Part shown: in pieces, positions 35,201 through 43,179 of the stretch | How the letters are laid out: each line of letters starts with the position of its first letter | How positions within the stretch are numbered: position 1 is the stretch's first letter | Source: Sphingobacterium siyangense | Lineage (GTDB): Bacteria > Bacteroidota > Bacteroidia > Sphingobacteriales > Sphingobacteriaceae | Assembly: GCF_007830445.1 (NCBI RefSeq) | Contig: NZ_VLKR01000009.1 | Coordinates: 1 to 64,000 of the forward strand | Direction: 5' to 3' | DNA length: 64,000 nt | Program-made: the position numbers and the translations under genes | The notes under the pieces: model-generated | The model's database searches: none | Seen by the model: only the letters and a program-made list of their open reading frames with translations | Told to the model about the DNA's origin: nothing

Positions 35201-35447
35201 CGATCATCGACAAGCTCAGTGTATGCCCGATTTTCCCTTCAATGACAAAATCGCCATGCTGGTCAGTCTGTGTAGTTTTACCAGTAGTTAAATTAAAAAT
35301 TGATGCACCTAAGATAGGTTCACCGGTTGCTGTTTTTACAATGCCTCGGATAGGCCCCTGAAATTTGGCAGAAATTTCAACATCTGGAATAGATGTCAGA
35401 AAGACAGGTTTGCTCTTGGCCCACGCGCCGAAAGACATCCCAATCAT
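32211..35447 (-). CDS. SusC/RagA-family transporter, apparent loss of the start codon
   Basis: 1078 residues from the first available ATG. A carboxypeptidase-like domain, the plug (EVIVVGYGKQKKVNLTGAV, PLILIDGVPGNINTINP, DASAAAIYGARGAFGVMLV) and the barrel are all present, ending SFGLDLTF. The protein from 35447 starts MIGMSFGAWAKSK, which lacks the basic n-region of a signal peptide. The frame stays open for 18 more codons upstream and encodes KNKTKLRKTKHVLLPV, a normal signal start. But the codon where ATG is expected (35498-35496) reads AAG. With the frameshift in its susD partner, this system is probably non-functional or the assembly has errors. Confidence 0.85.
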   Translation of the reverse strand: MIGMSFGAWAKSKPVFLTSIPDVEISAKFQGPIRGIVKTATGEPILGASIFNLTTGKTTQTDQHGDFVIEGKIGHTLSLSMIGFETQQVKVEATTLTIQLVSTDQSLDEVIVVGYGKQKKVNLTGAVTQIDAKILENRPVANATQALQGAIPNLNITFTNGRPGGEGNVNIRGFASINSANAQPLILIDGVPGNINTINPRDIESISVLKDASAAAIYGARGAFGVMLVTTKKGKAGKMNINYSNNFGWSGLTVRTDFMTSGYDAAKLNDEAFIRATGNSYTGYTEDDYAELLKRKTDPSLPSVVIQNRNGKDQYVYYGNTDWWNEMYRKTQASMEHSLNFSGGSEKIDYYVSGRLYEKGGLMKINQDKFDAYNVRSRINAQVTPWLKVSANTQLNYQNYTYPGWATSPDNNNNFISTTVHALPSYVPMNPDGTATYRTELNNYNIGDGIYADLLHGKSKGGEDKYEFINMFETVFQLAPNLTLTGNYTFTYNPIHNWNRRTVAPWSVFPGVINYLGNDTFTETIINRPKHSLNLFANYNKQLGDHQLAATVGFNQETTGYKRIGGTHNNLLSEDLNDFALGTGQMQLLGNANTWALRGYFGRLNYNYKGKYLLEVNGRYDGTSKFPSNQRYGFFPSFSGGWRISEESFMANLKPVLNEAKFRVSYGALGNAQEAAEYGYIQLLNAGLSNYITNGTKTQYLSAPTPISADLTWERTNTLNFGTDLEFFRNRLSVSADYFIRNTLDMLIPGKTLPAVFGSGSPRTNAGDLQNKGWELSVAWRDQLELDGKPFGYNVGLGLSDSKAKITRFDNKEMLLSNYYVGQTLGEIWGYRTDGFFQSQAEIDNWKVNQDYVDKQRLAAPGDWSKLHPGDLKFVDIGGKDGVPDGKVDAGDNTLMNPGDQVIIGNNRPRYTFGFNLGANWQGFDISAFFQGIGRQHWWPGANADKFWGPYSRPYYSFVPKDFEQDIWTPENANAYYPLLRGYIALNDRGSLNVKSDRYLQDLAYIRLKNLTVGYTVPQAWLKRVKLANARVYVSGENIWTATKLRSKYIDPEQSAQEVNGRSYPISKTFSFGLDLTF

Positions 35448-36158
35448 TACAGGAAGTAATACGTGTTTCGTTTTCCTTAATTTGGTTTTGTTTTTCTTCG
35501 GTTACAAAGAAAGGTTATTTAATATTTGTAAATTATTAATAAAGCATTACTAAACAATTAAACGACAATTGGTTAAATCAGTATTAAGATAATATAATTT
35601 TAACACGAAACAGAATGTCTTTTTTAATTTTTTAGCAAAACAAAGCGCCAATTAATTTCATTAAACTAATTAAATAGCTTAAAACCAAACAATTACACAA
35701 AAACAGACAAATAATATTTTAAAAAATACAATACGAAATAAAATGTAACATATTTGAAACAAAACAACATAAAAACAAAACAAGACACACCTATATTTAA
35801 TCCATAAAACACACGAACAATTAGGCTAATTATTTCCTTAGTTTTAATTTAAAACTTCGTCATAAAAGTCATTTATACAAAAAATTCGTTTTCCATCGGT
35901 TTCAGCTAGGACCAAAACATACAATTAAAGGTTAAAATTCAGACTGCCGGAATACCGAAAATATCTGTATTTGTTAAGAGCTAGAACAAGAAAAGTATAG
36001 TCGGTATCCCTAGCTATCCACCCAATAGATTCCATAAATATCAGGCCTTTAACTCTAATAGAAAATTCTTGCTTCTATTTCTACAACTACGGTATTTCGA
36101 AACAAAGGTTCTTAAATCCAACTTTGGTGTTGATCAATTGACTGAAATACTCAAGAAA
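35448..36158. other. 711-bp AT-rich intergenic region
   Basis: No credible ORF or RNA gene. It lies upstream of susC and downstream of the radical-SAM gene, both on the minus strand, so it should contain the susC promoter. I could not assign a clean TAnnTTTG box. The first 60 bases hold the remnant N-terminal susC codons described above. No sigma/anti-sigma pair or sensor gene is present to control the system. Confidence 0.5.
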
Positions 36159-37058
36159 TTATAAGGAATCGCCAGCCGGCAGCCGGTCTCGCAGCCCATA
36201 TTGTACACATAATCCCTTTACCTTTTCCGCAAATGCCTGTCGATAATAGTTGGGAAGCTTACCGTCCGGACCAAACAATCGTTGGTATTTTTCCACGAAC
36301 TGTGGATAGTGTTTTTCAACCGCGCGCATAACCAAAGTCCGATTATCACCAGGGTCAGAACCATATAACGCCAAGGTTGCTGGAAAAATATAATTTGCAT
36401 CAACGGATCGAAAAGTCGAAAACATCTGATCAAGATGAGCTCCTGTATCTGAAATAAATGGTAACAAAGGCATTAAACTTACGCCACTACACAATCCCAT
36501 CATTCGCGCCTGACTCAATGTACTCAAACGAAGCTCAGGCGATGGTGCACCCGGTTCAAATATTCTGGCAATTTCGGTATCGATTGTCGAAAATGAAAAG
36601 GTAATAAAAGCACGATGTGTTAATTTACCTTGCAGATCAAATGGAAGTATTGCTTCAGCATCAATCTGCTTCACCAAATCAAAATCTCTACTGACGAGAT
36701 CCGATTTGGTGATAATATGCACTGGGAAACGATAATGTAATATAATTTCCAACAATTGCCGCGTCAGTAACTCCGTCTGTTCAAATTGCAGATAAGGATC
36801 CGTTGCAGACGACAGTACAATTATTCCATATTGTTTTTTACGGGCACGGAGCGCTAAAGCACGATCCAACAAATCAATCGCGTTCTGTTTGACACTTAGC
36901 TTTTCAGCCATATTTACCCCATATTTACTACCCCTGATATAACAATATAGACAGTTAAAAGAGCATCCGCTATAGGGATTTACAGTATAGTCATCAAGAA
37001 ACCAAGGATCTCTCTGTTTTGTTTTGTTAAGAATGGATTTAGCAATTACACGCTGCAT
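36159..37058 (-). CDS. Radical SAM protein, SplB-related family
   Basis: A 299-residue iron-sulphur enzyme. The cluster motif CSFNCLYC (CxxxCxxC, about residues 32-39) binds the 4Fe-4S cluster and S-adenosylmethionine. The surrounding VNPYSGCSFNCLYCYIRGSKYG and LSSATDPYLQFEQTELLTRQLLEI, plus HIITKSDLVSRDFDL, match the Rv2578c/SplB-like group (spore photoproduct lyase relatives found in non-sporeformers). The reaction is not known for this subgroup; DNA-lesion repair is one guess. Stand-alone gene. Confidence 0.85.
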   Translation of the reverse strand: MQRVIAKSILNKTKQRDPWFLDDYTVNPYSGCSFNCLYCYIRGSKYGVNMAEKLSVKQNAIDLLDRALALRARKKQYGIIVLSSATDPYLQFEQTELLTRQLLEIILHYRFPVHIITKSDLVSRDFDLVKQIDAEAILPFDLQGKLTHRAFITFSFSTIDTEIARIFEPGAPSPELRLSTLSQARMMGLCSGVSLMPLLPFISDTGAHLDQMFSTFRSVDANYIFPATLALYGSDPGDNRTLVMRAVEKHYPQFVEKYQRLFGPDGKLPNYYRQAFAEKVKGLCVQYGLRDRLPAGDSL

Positions 37059-37271
37059 ACGGAACTTTACGTTTAATGAAAATCTATCTTATAAAACAGA
37101 TTTTAACATACTAAGTTAATTCAAAATTACGACTAAGAGACAAAAAATAATTCCATAAAATTATTCGTTTAAATAAATTTCACAAAACTCCTTTCGGCTA
37201 CATATTCCCTCAATTTGGCGATTTTTATTAGACGCTCTTTATGGAAGTTTGTATTACAAATACAAAGAAAT

Positions 37272-38114
37272 ATGACACAAAATACGCAAAGTAAAATATG
37301 GTTTATCACGGGCAGTTCGCGCGGATTCGGGAAAATCTGGACAGAGGCAGCGCTCCAGCGAGGCGACAAAGTAATTGCTACCGCACGACGACTCTCTTCC
37401 ATCGCCTATCTCAATGAGAAATATGGAGACAACGTATTGACACTGGAATTGGACGTTACCGATACAAAAAAAGTAAAAACTGTTGTACAACAGGCATATG
37501 ATCACTTTGGCCAGTTAGACATTGTCCTTAACAATGCAGGTTACTCTCTGGTTGGAACTATTGAGGAAGCTAGCATGAACGATATTCGAAAACAATACGA
37601 AACAAATATCCTTGGACCGGTCGCTGTCATTCAAGCTGTTTTACCATTATTACGTCAGCAAGGATATGGCCACATCTTAGGTACATCAAGTAGCCTAGGC
37701 CACGTTACACTGCCTGTAATCGGATACTATTGTTCCTCAAAATGGGCATTTGAAGCAATACACGAAAGCTTAGCACTTGAGGTCAAAGCGTTTGGCATCA
37801 GAGTAACCATCATAGAACCCGGAGCCTATGCCACCGAATTTGGAAGTCAGGAATCTCTACAATTTGCTGAAACATTAGATCCCTACCAGGATTTTAAAGC
37901 CCAATTTTTTACTGATTTAGGAAAAATGGAGAAAGGTGATCCGAATGCGACCCCAGCTGCAATCTTCAGTATTGTTGACACAGAAAATCCTCCCTTGCGG
38001 TTTAATCTAGGAAATGGGAACCTATCTTGGGTAAGTAGTGTGTATGCCGAAAGGATTGCCACATGGAAAGAATGGGATACTGTTTCAGCCCAAGCTCAAG
38101 GCGCTTCCAAGTAA
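37272..38114 (+). CDS. Short-chain dehydrogenase/reductase
   Basis: 280 residues from the ATG at 37272. Cofactor motif TGSSRGFGK, LDVTD, NNAG, and the catalytic Ser (TSSSLG) and Tyr-Lys (YYCSSK) of classical SDRs. The TARR segment after strand 2 suggests NADP(H). The substrate is unknown. An AraC regulator follows 70 bases downstream on the same strand, the usual regulator/oxidoreductase pairing. The longer frame back to 37215 adds residues with no family similarity. Confidence 0.9.
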   Translation: MTQNTQSKIWFITGSSRGFGKIWTEAALQRGDKVIATARRLSSIAYLNEKYGDNVLTLELDVTDTKKVKTVVQQAYDHFGQLDIVLNNAGYSLVGTIEEASMNDIRKQYETNILGPVAVIQAVLPLLRQQGYGHILGTSSSLGHVTLPVIGYYCSSKWAFEAIHESLALEVKAFGIRVTIIEPGAYATEFGSQESLQFAETLDPYQDFKAQFFTDLGKMEKGDPNATPAAIFSIVDTENPPLRFNLGNGNLSWVSSVYAERIATWKEWDTVSAQAQGASK

Positions 38115-38132
38115 TCCCTATGTCAATAATTC

Positions 38133-38169
38133 ATTCTCGTTTACATTATCGACTATTGTAAACGAGAAT
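38133..38169 (+). promoter_or_regulatory. 13-bp perfect inverted repeat upstream of the AraC gene
   Basis: ATTCTCGTTTACA and TGTAAACGAGAAT flank an 11-base loop, between the SDR stop and 15 bases before the AraC start. No T-tract follows, so it may be an operator for the regulator or an attenuating hairpin rather than a simple terminator. Confidence 0.55.
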
Positions 38170-38184
38170 TATGTAAATTCAAAA

Positions 38185-39120
38185 ATGAAAAAAGAACAAA
38201 AAGCTCTTCCAAAGATGGAATCCCTATCGGATATTCACCGTGCTTTTGGCCTTCCAACACCGGTCCACCCCTTGGTTAGCATGGTGAATGGCAGCACTCA
38301 TCAGATTATGCTCAACAATATTCCTCAACCGCATGTATTGAATTTCTACAAAATATCCTACAAACCGAGCATTAAAGGAAAACTCATCTATGGACAAGGT
38401 TACTATGACTTTGACGAAGGTGGACTTCTGTTTGCCGCTCCAAATCAAATTATAGGAAACCATGGCGCAAATGAAGGCGAAGTATGCTCACAATATACCC
38501 TTTTGATACATCCCGATTTCTTTTGGGGATATCCGCTAGCAAAAAAAATAAAACAGTACGGTTTTTTTTCTTATACCACAAATGAAGCCCTACATTTATC
38601 CGAAAAAGAAAAAGACCGAATTATTTCCATCTTCCGACACATCGATGAAGAATTAACTAGCCGAATCGATGACTTTAGTCAAGATGTGATTATTTCCCAC
38701 ATTGAATTACTTTTAAATTATGCCAACCGATTTTATAAAAGACAGTTTATCACACGAAAAGCGATTAATACAAACTTAATAGCCAAACTTGAGGAAATAT
38801 TGGAAGCATATTTCGCTAACAATATTTCTACCAAACAAGGCATCCCAACGGTACAGTATCTTGCTGATCGCCTACACATTTCAGCTAGCTATTTAAGCGA
38901 TATGCTCCGTTTGCAGACTGGTGAAAATACCCAGCATTTCATCCATGATAAAATAATTGACAAAGCAAAAGAAAAATTATCCATCACAAACCTATCCGTA
39001 AGCGAAGTTGCTTACGACTTGGGCTTTGGCCATCCCCAATCTTTTAACAAGTTATTCAAAGCGAAGACAAATATGTCGCCTTTGGCCTTCCGAAAATCTT
39101 TTCCCCAACCAAATAAGTAG
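38185..39120 (+). CDS. AraC-family transcriptional regulator
   Basis: 311 residues from the ATG at 38185. A cupin-like N-terminal domain (FYKISYKPSIKGKLIYGQGYYDFDEGGLLFAAPNQ) precedes a C-terminal AraC domain (about 215-305: YLADRLHISASYLSDMLRLQTG, then VSEVAYDLGFGHPQSFNKLFKAKTNMSP). The longer reading frame back to 38038 overlaps the SDR gene and is not used. It probably controls the upstream dehydrogenase. Confidence 0.9.
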   Translation: MKKEQKALPKMESLSDIHRAFGLPTPVHPLVSMVNGSTHQIMLNNIPQPHVLNFYKISYKPSIKGKLIYGQGYYDFDEGGLLFAAPNQIIGNHGANEGEVCSQYTLLIHPDFFWGYPLAKKIKQYGFFSYTTNEALHLSEKEKDRIISIFRHIDEELTSRIDDFSQDVIISHIELLLNYANRFYKRQFITRKAINTNLIAKLEEILEAYFANNISTKQGIPTVQYLADRLHISASYLSDMLRLQTGENTQHFIHDKIIDKAKEKLSITNLSVSEVAYDLGFGHPQSFNKLFKAKTNMSPLAFRKSFPQPNK

Positions 39121-39239
39121 GTAAATACGAGAAAAATAAGTGATATAGCACAAATAATTGCAAATATTTCATTTTCAATACCTAATAAAGGCATTTATTC
39201 ATTACCTTTATACTATTGAAACAAAACTCAACCCCAGCC

Positions 39240-40055
39240 ATGTTTATCGGCGCAGTCAAATGGTTCGACAATAACAAAGGATTTGGTACTCTTGCGTTAC
39301 CTTCCGGAGAAGAACTCTTTGTGCATATACGCAGGTTTAAAGTTCCTCCAGAACATATTATTCAACCTGGAGAAGTTATTGTTGGCGATAAGAAACCCGA
39401 CCCTAAAAGGAGCGGTTATCTCGCCCAGAACTGCAGGATTCTCAAAAGGCCCGAAGATTGGAAATTCGTCATCTCGCTCCTCGACAAAGAACACACCGTA
39501 CTCCTCCCCGACAGCCACGGTCGAGAACAAAAGCATAACTTAACCTCATTAACAGCAAGACAACTTTTAAGAACCCAGCCCAGAGAACATATTGTGGCCA
39601 TGCTGACCGCTAATTTTGATGTTCATTTTGATAGCTCAATTTTCATTTCCTATGCCGAATTGATCGACAAAAGCATTACTGGTGTTTTTGAGAAAGAAAC
39701 CGCTTACGATATACTTTCCAAGGTGTTCGAATACTTTGGGAAACATGTCTCACATCAAATTCTATTTCGCGTATGGAAGGAAAGCATGTTTAGGTATATT
39801 GGCTATCCGGCGGAAGGCGACTACGAAATTCCTGAGCTTGTATTTAATCTGAATGCCACCGAAATCAATTGTGAGGATCTGGCGAGAATAAACACTTACA
39901 GCTTTGGCAAATCTTTTTGCACTGATTTTGTAAATGCTTTATTTGAAGACATAGAAACAATGGACAAAAAGGATATTGAACCATTGTTACCTTATATTGA
40001 GTTTTTGGAGAATGAGGATTCTATTGAAAAAATACAGACGCTGCTGCAAGAATAG
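39240..40055 (+). CDS. Cold-shock-domain protein with a long unknown C-terminal region
   Basis: The N-terminal 65 residues form a cold-shock domain: IGAVKWFDNNKGFGTL carries the RNP1-like motif and ELFVHI the RNP2-like motif, so it should bind single-stranded nucleic acid. Some 200 residues follow that I do not recognise. They look mostly helical, with NLTSLTARQLLRTQPREHIVAML and ISYAELIDKSITGVFEKETAYDIL, and an acidic end. Normal cold-shock proteins are about 65-70 residues, so this is a fusion. The ATG at 39240 is preferred to the TTG at 39216 because the fold begins at once after it. Stand-alone gene. Confidence 0.8.
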   Translation: MFIGAVKWFDNNKGFGTLALPSGEELFVHIRRFKVPPEHIIQPGEVIVGDKKPDPKRSGYLAQNCRILKRPEDWKFVISLLDKEHTVLLPDSHGREQKHNLTSLTARQLLRTQPREHIVAMLTANFDVHFDSSIFISYAELIDKSITGVFEKETAYDILSKVFEYFGKHVSHQILFRVWKESMFRYIGYPAEGDYEIPELVFNLNATEINCEDLARINTYSFGKSFCTDFVNALFEDIETMDKKDIEPLLPYIEFLENEDSIEKIQTLLQE

Positions 40056-40139
40056 CTGAAACTATTTAATGCTGTAAAATTAGCATGCAATCCGCCCCAA
40101 TATAATAAGCGAGATCAGACAAAGAATCTGAACTATTGA

Positions 40140-40181
40140 TTATCCTTCGTATGATAATAATTGAATATCTACGAAGGATAA
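40140..40181. terminator. Bidirectional terminator-like inverted repeat
   Basis: TTATCCTTCGTA and TACGAAGGATAA, 12 bp perfect, with an 18-base AT-rich loop, between the convergent cold-shock-domain and SDR genes. Confidence 0.6.
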
Positions 40182-40221
40182 GTTCTTCACCTAAAGTCCT
40201 CTTTATGCGCTATGCAGGTGG

Positions 40222-40971
40222 TTAAGAATGATTGATCCCCATTCCACCGTCCAAAACAAAATCAGCACCAGTGATGTAAGATGCATGATCACCACTCAAA
40301 TAAACAACCATTTTAGCGACGTCTTCGGCTGTACCTATCTTTTTGAGTGGAGATTCTGCTGCCAACTTATTCCAAATATTTTCGACAGTCTGCTTGTCAT
40401 AATTCTTGTTAAGCACATCTGTCCTAGTCGGACCCGGACTCACCGTGTTTACACGAATTTTACGGTTTGCAAGCTCCATTGCCGCTGTTTTGGCGAAGGA
40501 ATTAACGGCCGCTTTACTCGCTTGGTAAATCGAACTCGCTGGCATATTTAAGGTAGCTACATTAGAAGAAAGAATAACGACAGACGCACCATCGCGAAGT
40601 AGAGGGATAAATCTGCTCAATGTAAAATATGAACCTTTTAAATTGATATCCATTACTGCATCAAAATTCGCTTCTGATGCTTCATCAATAAAACCTCCTT
40701 CACCTGTAATACCGGCGTTTATAAATAGGACATCAATATATCCAAACCGATCTTTTATTTCCTGAGCAAGTTTTTCAATATCTTGCAGTATAGCCTGATC
40801 CGCCACGTAAGCTGTTGCTCCTATCCGCTCAGCAGCTTGATCAATAGCTTGCTTTCTTCTTCCTGTAATAATAACTTGTGCTCCATTTTTACTAAACTCC
40901 TTTGCTGTTGCGAAACCAATTCCACTATTCCCTCCCGTAACTAAGACGACTTTGTTTTCTAAATTTTCCAT
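40222..40971 (-). CDS. Short-chain dehydrogenase/reductase
   Basis: 249 residues from the ATG at 40971. TGGNSGIGFATA binds the cofactor (the following TGRR suggests NADP(H)). NAG, the catalytic SSNVAT serine and YQASK are all present, and the C-terminal DGGMG is typical of classical SDRs. The divergent HxlR regulator 78 bases away probably controls it; such HxlR/SDR pairs often respond to reactive electrophiles. The substrate is unknown. Confidence 0.9.
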   Translation of the reverse strand: MENLENKVVLVTGGNSGIGFATAKEFSKNGAQVIITGRRKQAIDQAAERIGATAYVADQAILQDIEKLAQEIKDRFGYIDVLFINAGITGEGGFIDEASEANFDAVMDINLKGSYFTLSRFIPLLRDGASVVILSSNVATLNMPASSIYQASKAAVNSFAKTAAMELANRKIRVNTVSPGPTRTDVLNKNYDKQTVENIWNKLAAESPLKKIGTAEDVAKMVVYLSGDHASYITGADFVLDGGMGINHS

Positions 40972-40998
40972 TGTTCTATTTTTTTGACAAATATATTG

Positions 40999-41022
40999 GG
41001 TATTTGATATACATTTGATACC
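40999..41022. promoter_or_regulatory. Candidate HxlR operator in the divergent promoter
   Basis: GGTAT and ATACC border an imperfect 24-bp palindrome, and a further GTATACC lies at 41034-41040 next to the HxlR start. It is the only symmetric element in the 78-bp gap. Assignment is by position. Confidence 0.35.
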
Positions 41023-41049
41023 AGTATAATAGAGTATACCAAAATTACC

Positions 41050-41391
41050 ATGGAAAGAAATCAAGTAGAAGAACTAAGAGCATTACAAGACACCCTGTAT
41101 TTTATAGGCGGAAAATGGCGTATTCCTATTATCAATTCACTATGCAACGGTAATAAACGGTTTCGAGAAATTGAACGAAGTATCACTGGTATCACTACAC
41201 GTATGCTGTCCAAAGAATTGAAAGATATGGAACTCAACAAGCTTGTTAACAGAAAAGTCAATCCGGACAGCCCTGTGCTAATTGAATACCTACCGACTGC
41301 CTATTGCCGGACATTTGGTAATATCATCCAAGAAATGATTAACTGGGGCCGAGAGCACAGAAAGGTGATTATTGAAGAATCTGTAGAATAG
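41050..41391 (+). CDS. HxlR-family transcriptional regulator
   Basis: 113 residues forming one winged helix of the HxlR (MarR-like) family. FIGGKWRIPIINSLCNGNKRFREIERSITGITTRMLSKELKDME is the recognisable core, here spread over residues 18-62. It probably represses the divergent dehydrogenase. The last codons encode SVE-stop inside an inverted repeat shared with the convergent fucosidase. Confidence 0.9.
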   Translation: MERNQVEELRALQDTLYFIGGKWRIPIINSLCNGNKRFREIERSITGITTRMLSKELKDMELNKLVNRKVNPDSPVLIEYLPTAYCRTFGNIIQEMINWGREHRKVIIEESVE

Positions 41392-41416
41392 ACTTTTGAG
41401 CTCTATTCTACAGATT
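41378..41416. terminator. Bidirectional hairpin containing both stop codons
   Basis: AATCTGTAGAATAG and CTATTCTACAGATT are 14-bp perfect complements with an 11-base loop. The stem encodes the last codons of both convergent genes, so each protein ends in SVE followed by TAG. Confidence 0.7.
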
Positions 41417-43178
41417 TAAATCGAAGTGCAGTAAGACTGAGTTTATCACCATCGCCCTCCACTAAAGAAACAGTAATTTTGTAACGTCCCGGAGCCTTAA
41501 ATTTCATCCATCCCCAAGGGTACCAATTATACACAGAAGAGGCCGCTTGCTGATTCTGCACGATCTCCCCAGCCGAGTTTTCGATTTTCCACACCACTCT
41601 CCCCTGCCCCGTATAATTGAGATCAATTTGATAATAGCCTGGCTTAACAATGTCTATAGCATACGTTAGTTTACTTTCATCAGTCTATTGCCCTACTTGA
41701 ACCACATGCTTCCATTCACCGAATTTTTCCATCCAGGATTTTCCAGTTTTATTACATCCTTCAACTTCAGCAAAATCAACAGGCACAATTGTCTCCATGG
41801 CCGGATCAACTCCCAACATTTTATCAATAACGGGCATTTCCCGCATAACGACCTCAATGACAGAAACCAATGGATCGGGGGCTACACCTGGCGTATTGAT
41901 TTTTAACCATTTTCCATCGAACGTGTAATTCAAGGACTTTTTGCCGTTGGAAGTTAAAAGGCTAATCGACTTTATCCCTTTTGTTAGGCCCGGAACAAAC
42001 AACTTTCCATTGGTCGGCCAATGATAGACCAACAATGAAATTTTACGTCCCTGCACAGTAGCATCTCCCCAGGGTAAGGCATGCCCCCTAGGTGACGCCT
42101 GTGCACCATAAACGGTCTCTGGATATTTTCGGATCCAGGCACCCGCACCGCGCAACGCTAAGCTCGCGGGCTCTGGAATAGTCCCGTCGGGCTTGGGGCC
42201 GACATTTAACATATAAGTCCCACCTCGACCAACCGTCGACAATGTACGCAATAGGATCTCGCGAGCACTCTTCCAATTATTGTCGTACCAAGCATAACCC
42301 CAAGAATCGTTGGTTACATCCACTGCTTCCCAAAGCCCTGGAACATTCTGCCGCGGTACTTCCATATCTCCTAAAGTAGAATAATCCCCGAGCCCATGCC
42401 CAACTCGCCCTGACACAAATGCTCCGGGTTGATTTTTATGAACCAATTCAACAAGCTTTTGTGCATATTTCTTGTCCATTCCCCCAGGAGTATCGAACCA
42501 GACCAATTCTATCGGTCCATATTGTGTCGTAATCTGATCCACCTCAGGATAACATTTTTCCCAAAAATAATCATCAAATGTTTTCGGCTGACCAGCTGCA
42601 TTCACCTTGGGGCCTCCATTTCCGCCAGGATAAGTCCAATCCTGATTTTGCGAATAATAGAACCCAAAACCAATTCCCCCCTCTTTACAGGCTTTTGCGA
42701 GCTCAATCATTGGATCACGCTTAAAGTCAGTCGCCTCAACAATATTAAAAGAATTCACCTTAGAATGAAACATTGAAAATCCATCGTGATGTTTACTTGT
42801 GATCACGATGTAACGCATTCCGGCATCTTTTGCAAGCTGCACAATAGCTTTAGCATCAAAATGATCTGGATGGAAAGAACCCGCAGCAGCCATATAGTCC
42901 GCAACAGGGATATTGGCCATGCTCTTGTTCATGAGCCACTCCCCTATGCCATAAAACGTTTTTCCCTTCCAGGTATTTGCCAGCTGCGAATAGATTCCCC
43001 AATGGATAAACATCGCATATTTGCCTTCACGGAACAGTTTCCCTCTATTTTGGGCGATCGCTTTATTTCCCCCTTCACCATCCCACATGTGTTCCATCTG
43101 TTGCGCTGAAACCTGGTTCACAACCAACCCCGCCAGTACTAGACAAAACAATATCTTTTTAATACCTATTTTTAACAT
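41403..43178 (-). pseudogene. GH29 alpha-L-fucosidase with an in-frame TAG near the C-terminus
   Basis: The ATG at 43178 gives a signal peptide (LVLAGLVVNQVSAQQ) and a complete GH29 catalytic domain: FIHWGIYS, ITSKHHDGFSMF, FYYSQNQDWTYP, and the nucleophile region ELVWFDTPGG. At 41687-41685 the frame meets TAG after HVVQVGQ, yet the same frame then continues for 93 codons (TDESKLTYAIDIVKPGYYQIDL, and a beta-sandwich end ..YNWYPWGWMKFKAPGRYKITV) to the stop at 41403. So one base change (CAG or AAG to TAG) cuts off a C-terminal domain. The truncated 497-residue enzyme might still work. It lies 1 base after the Gfo/Idh/MocA gene. Confidence 0.85.
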
Positions 43179-43179
43179 C

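Noticed and set aside
35448..36158. A small RNA or hidden ORF in the 711-bp gap
   Set aside because: The stretch is AT-rich with short, composition-driven open frames and no stable hairpin with a T-tract.
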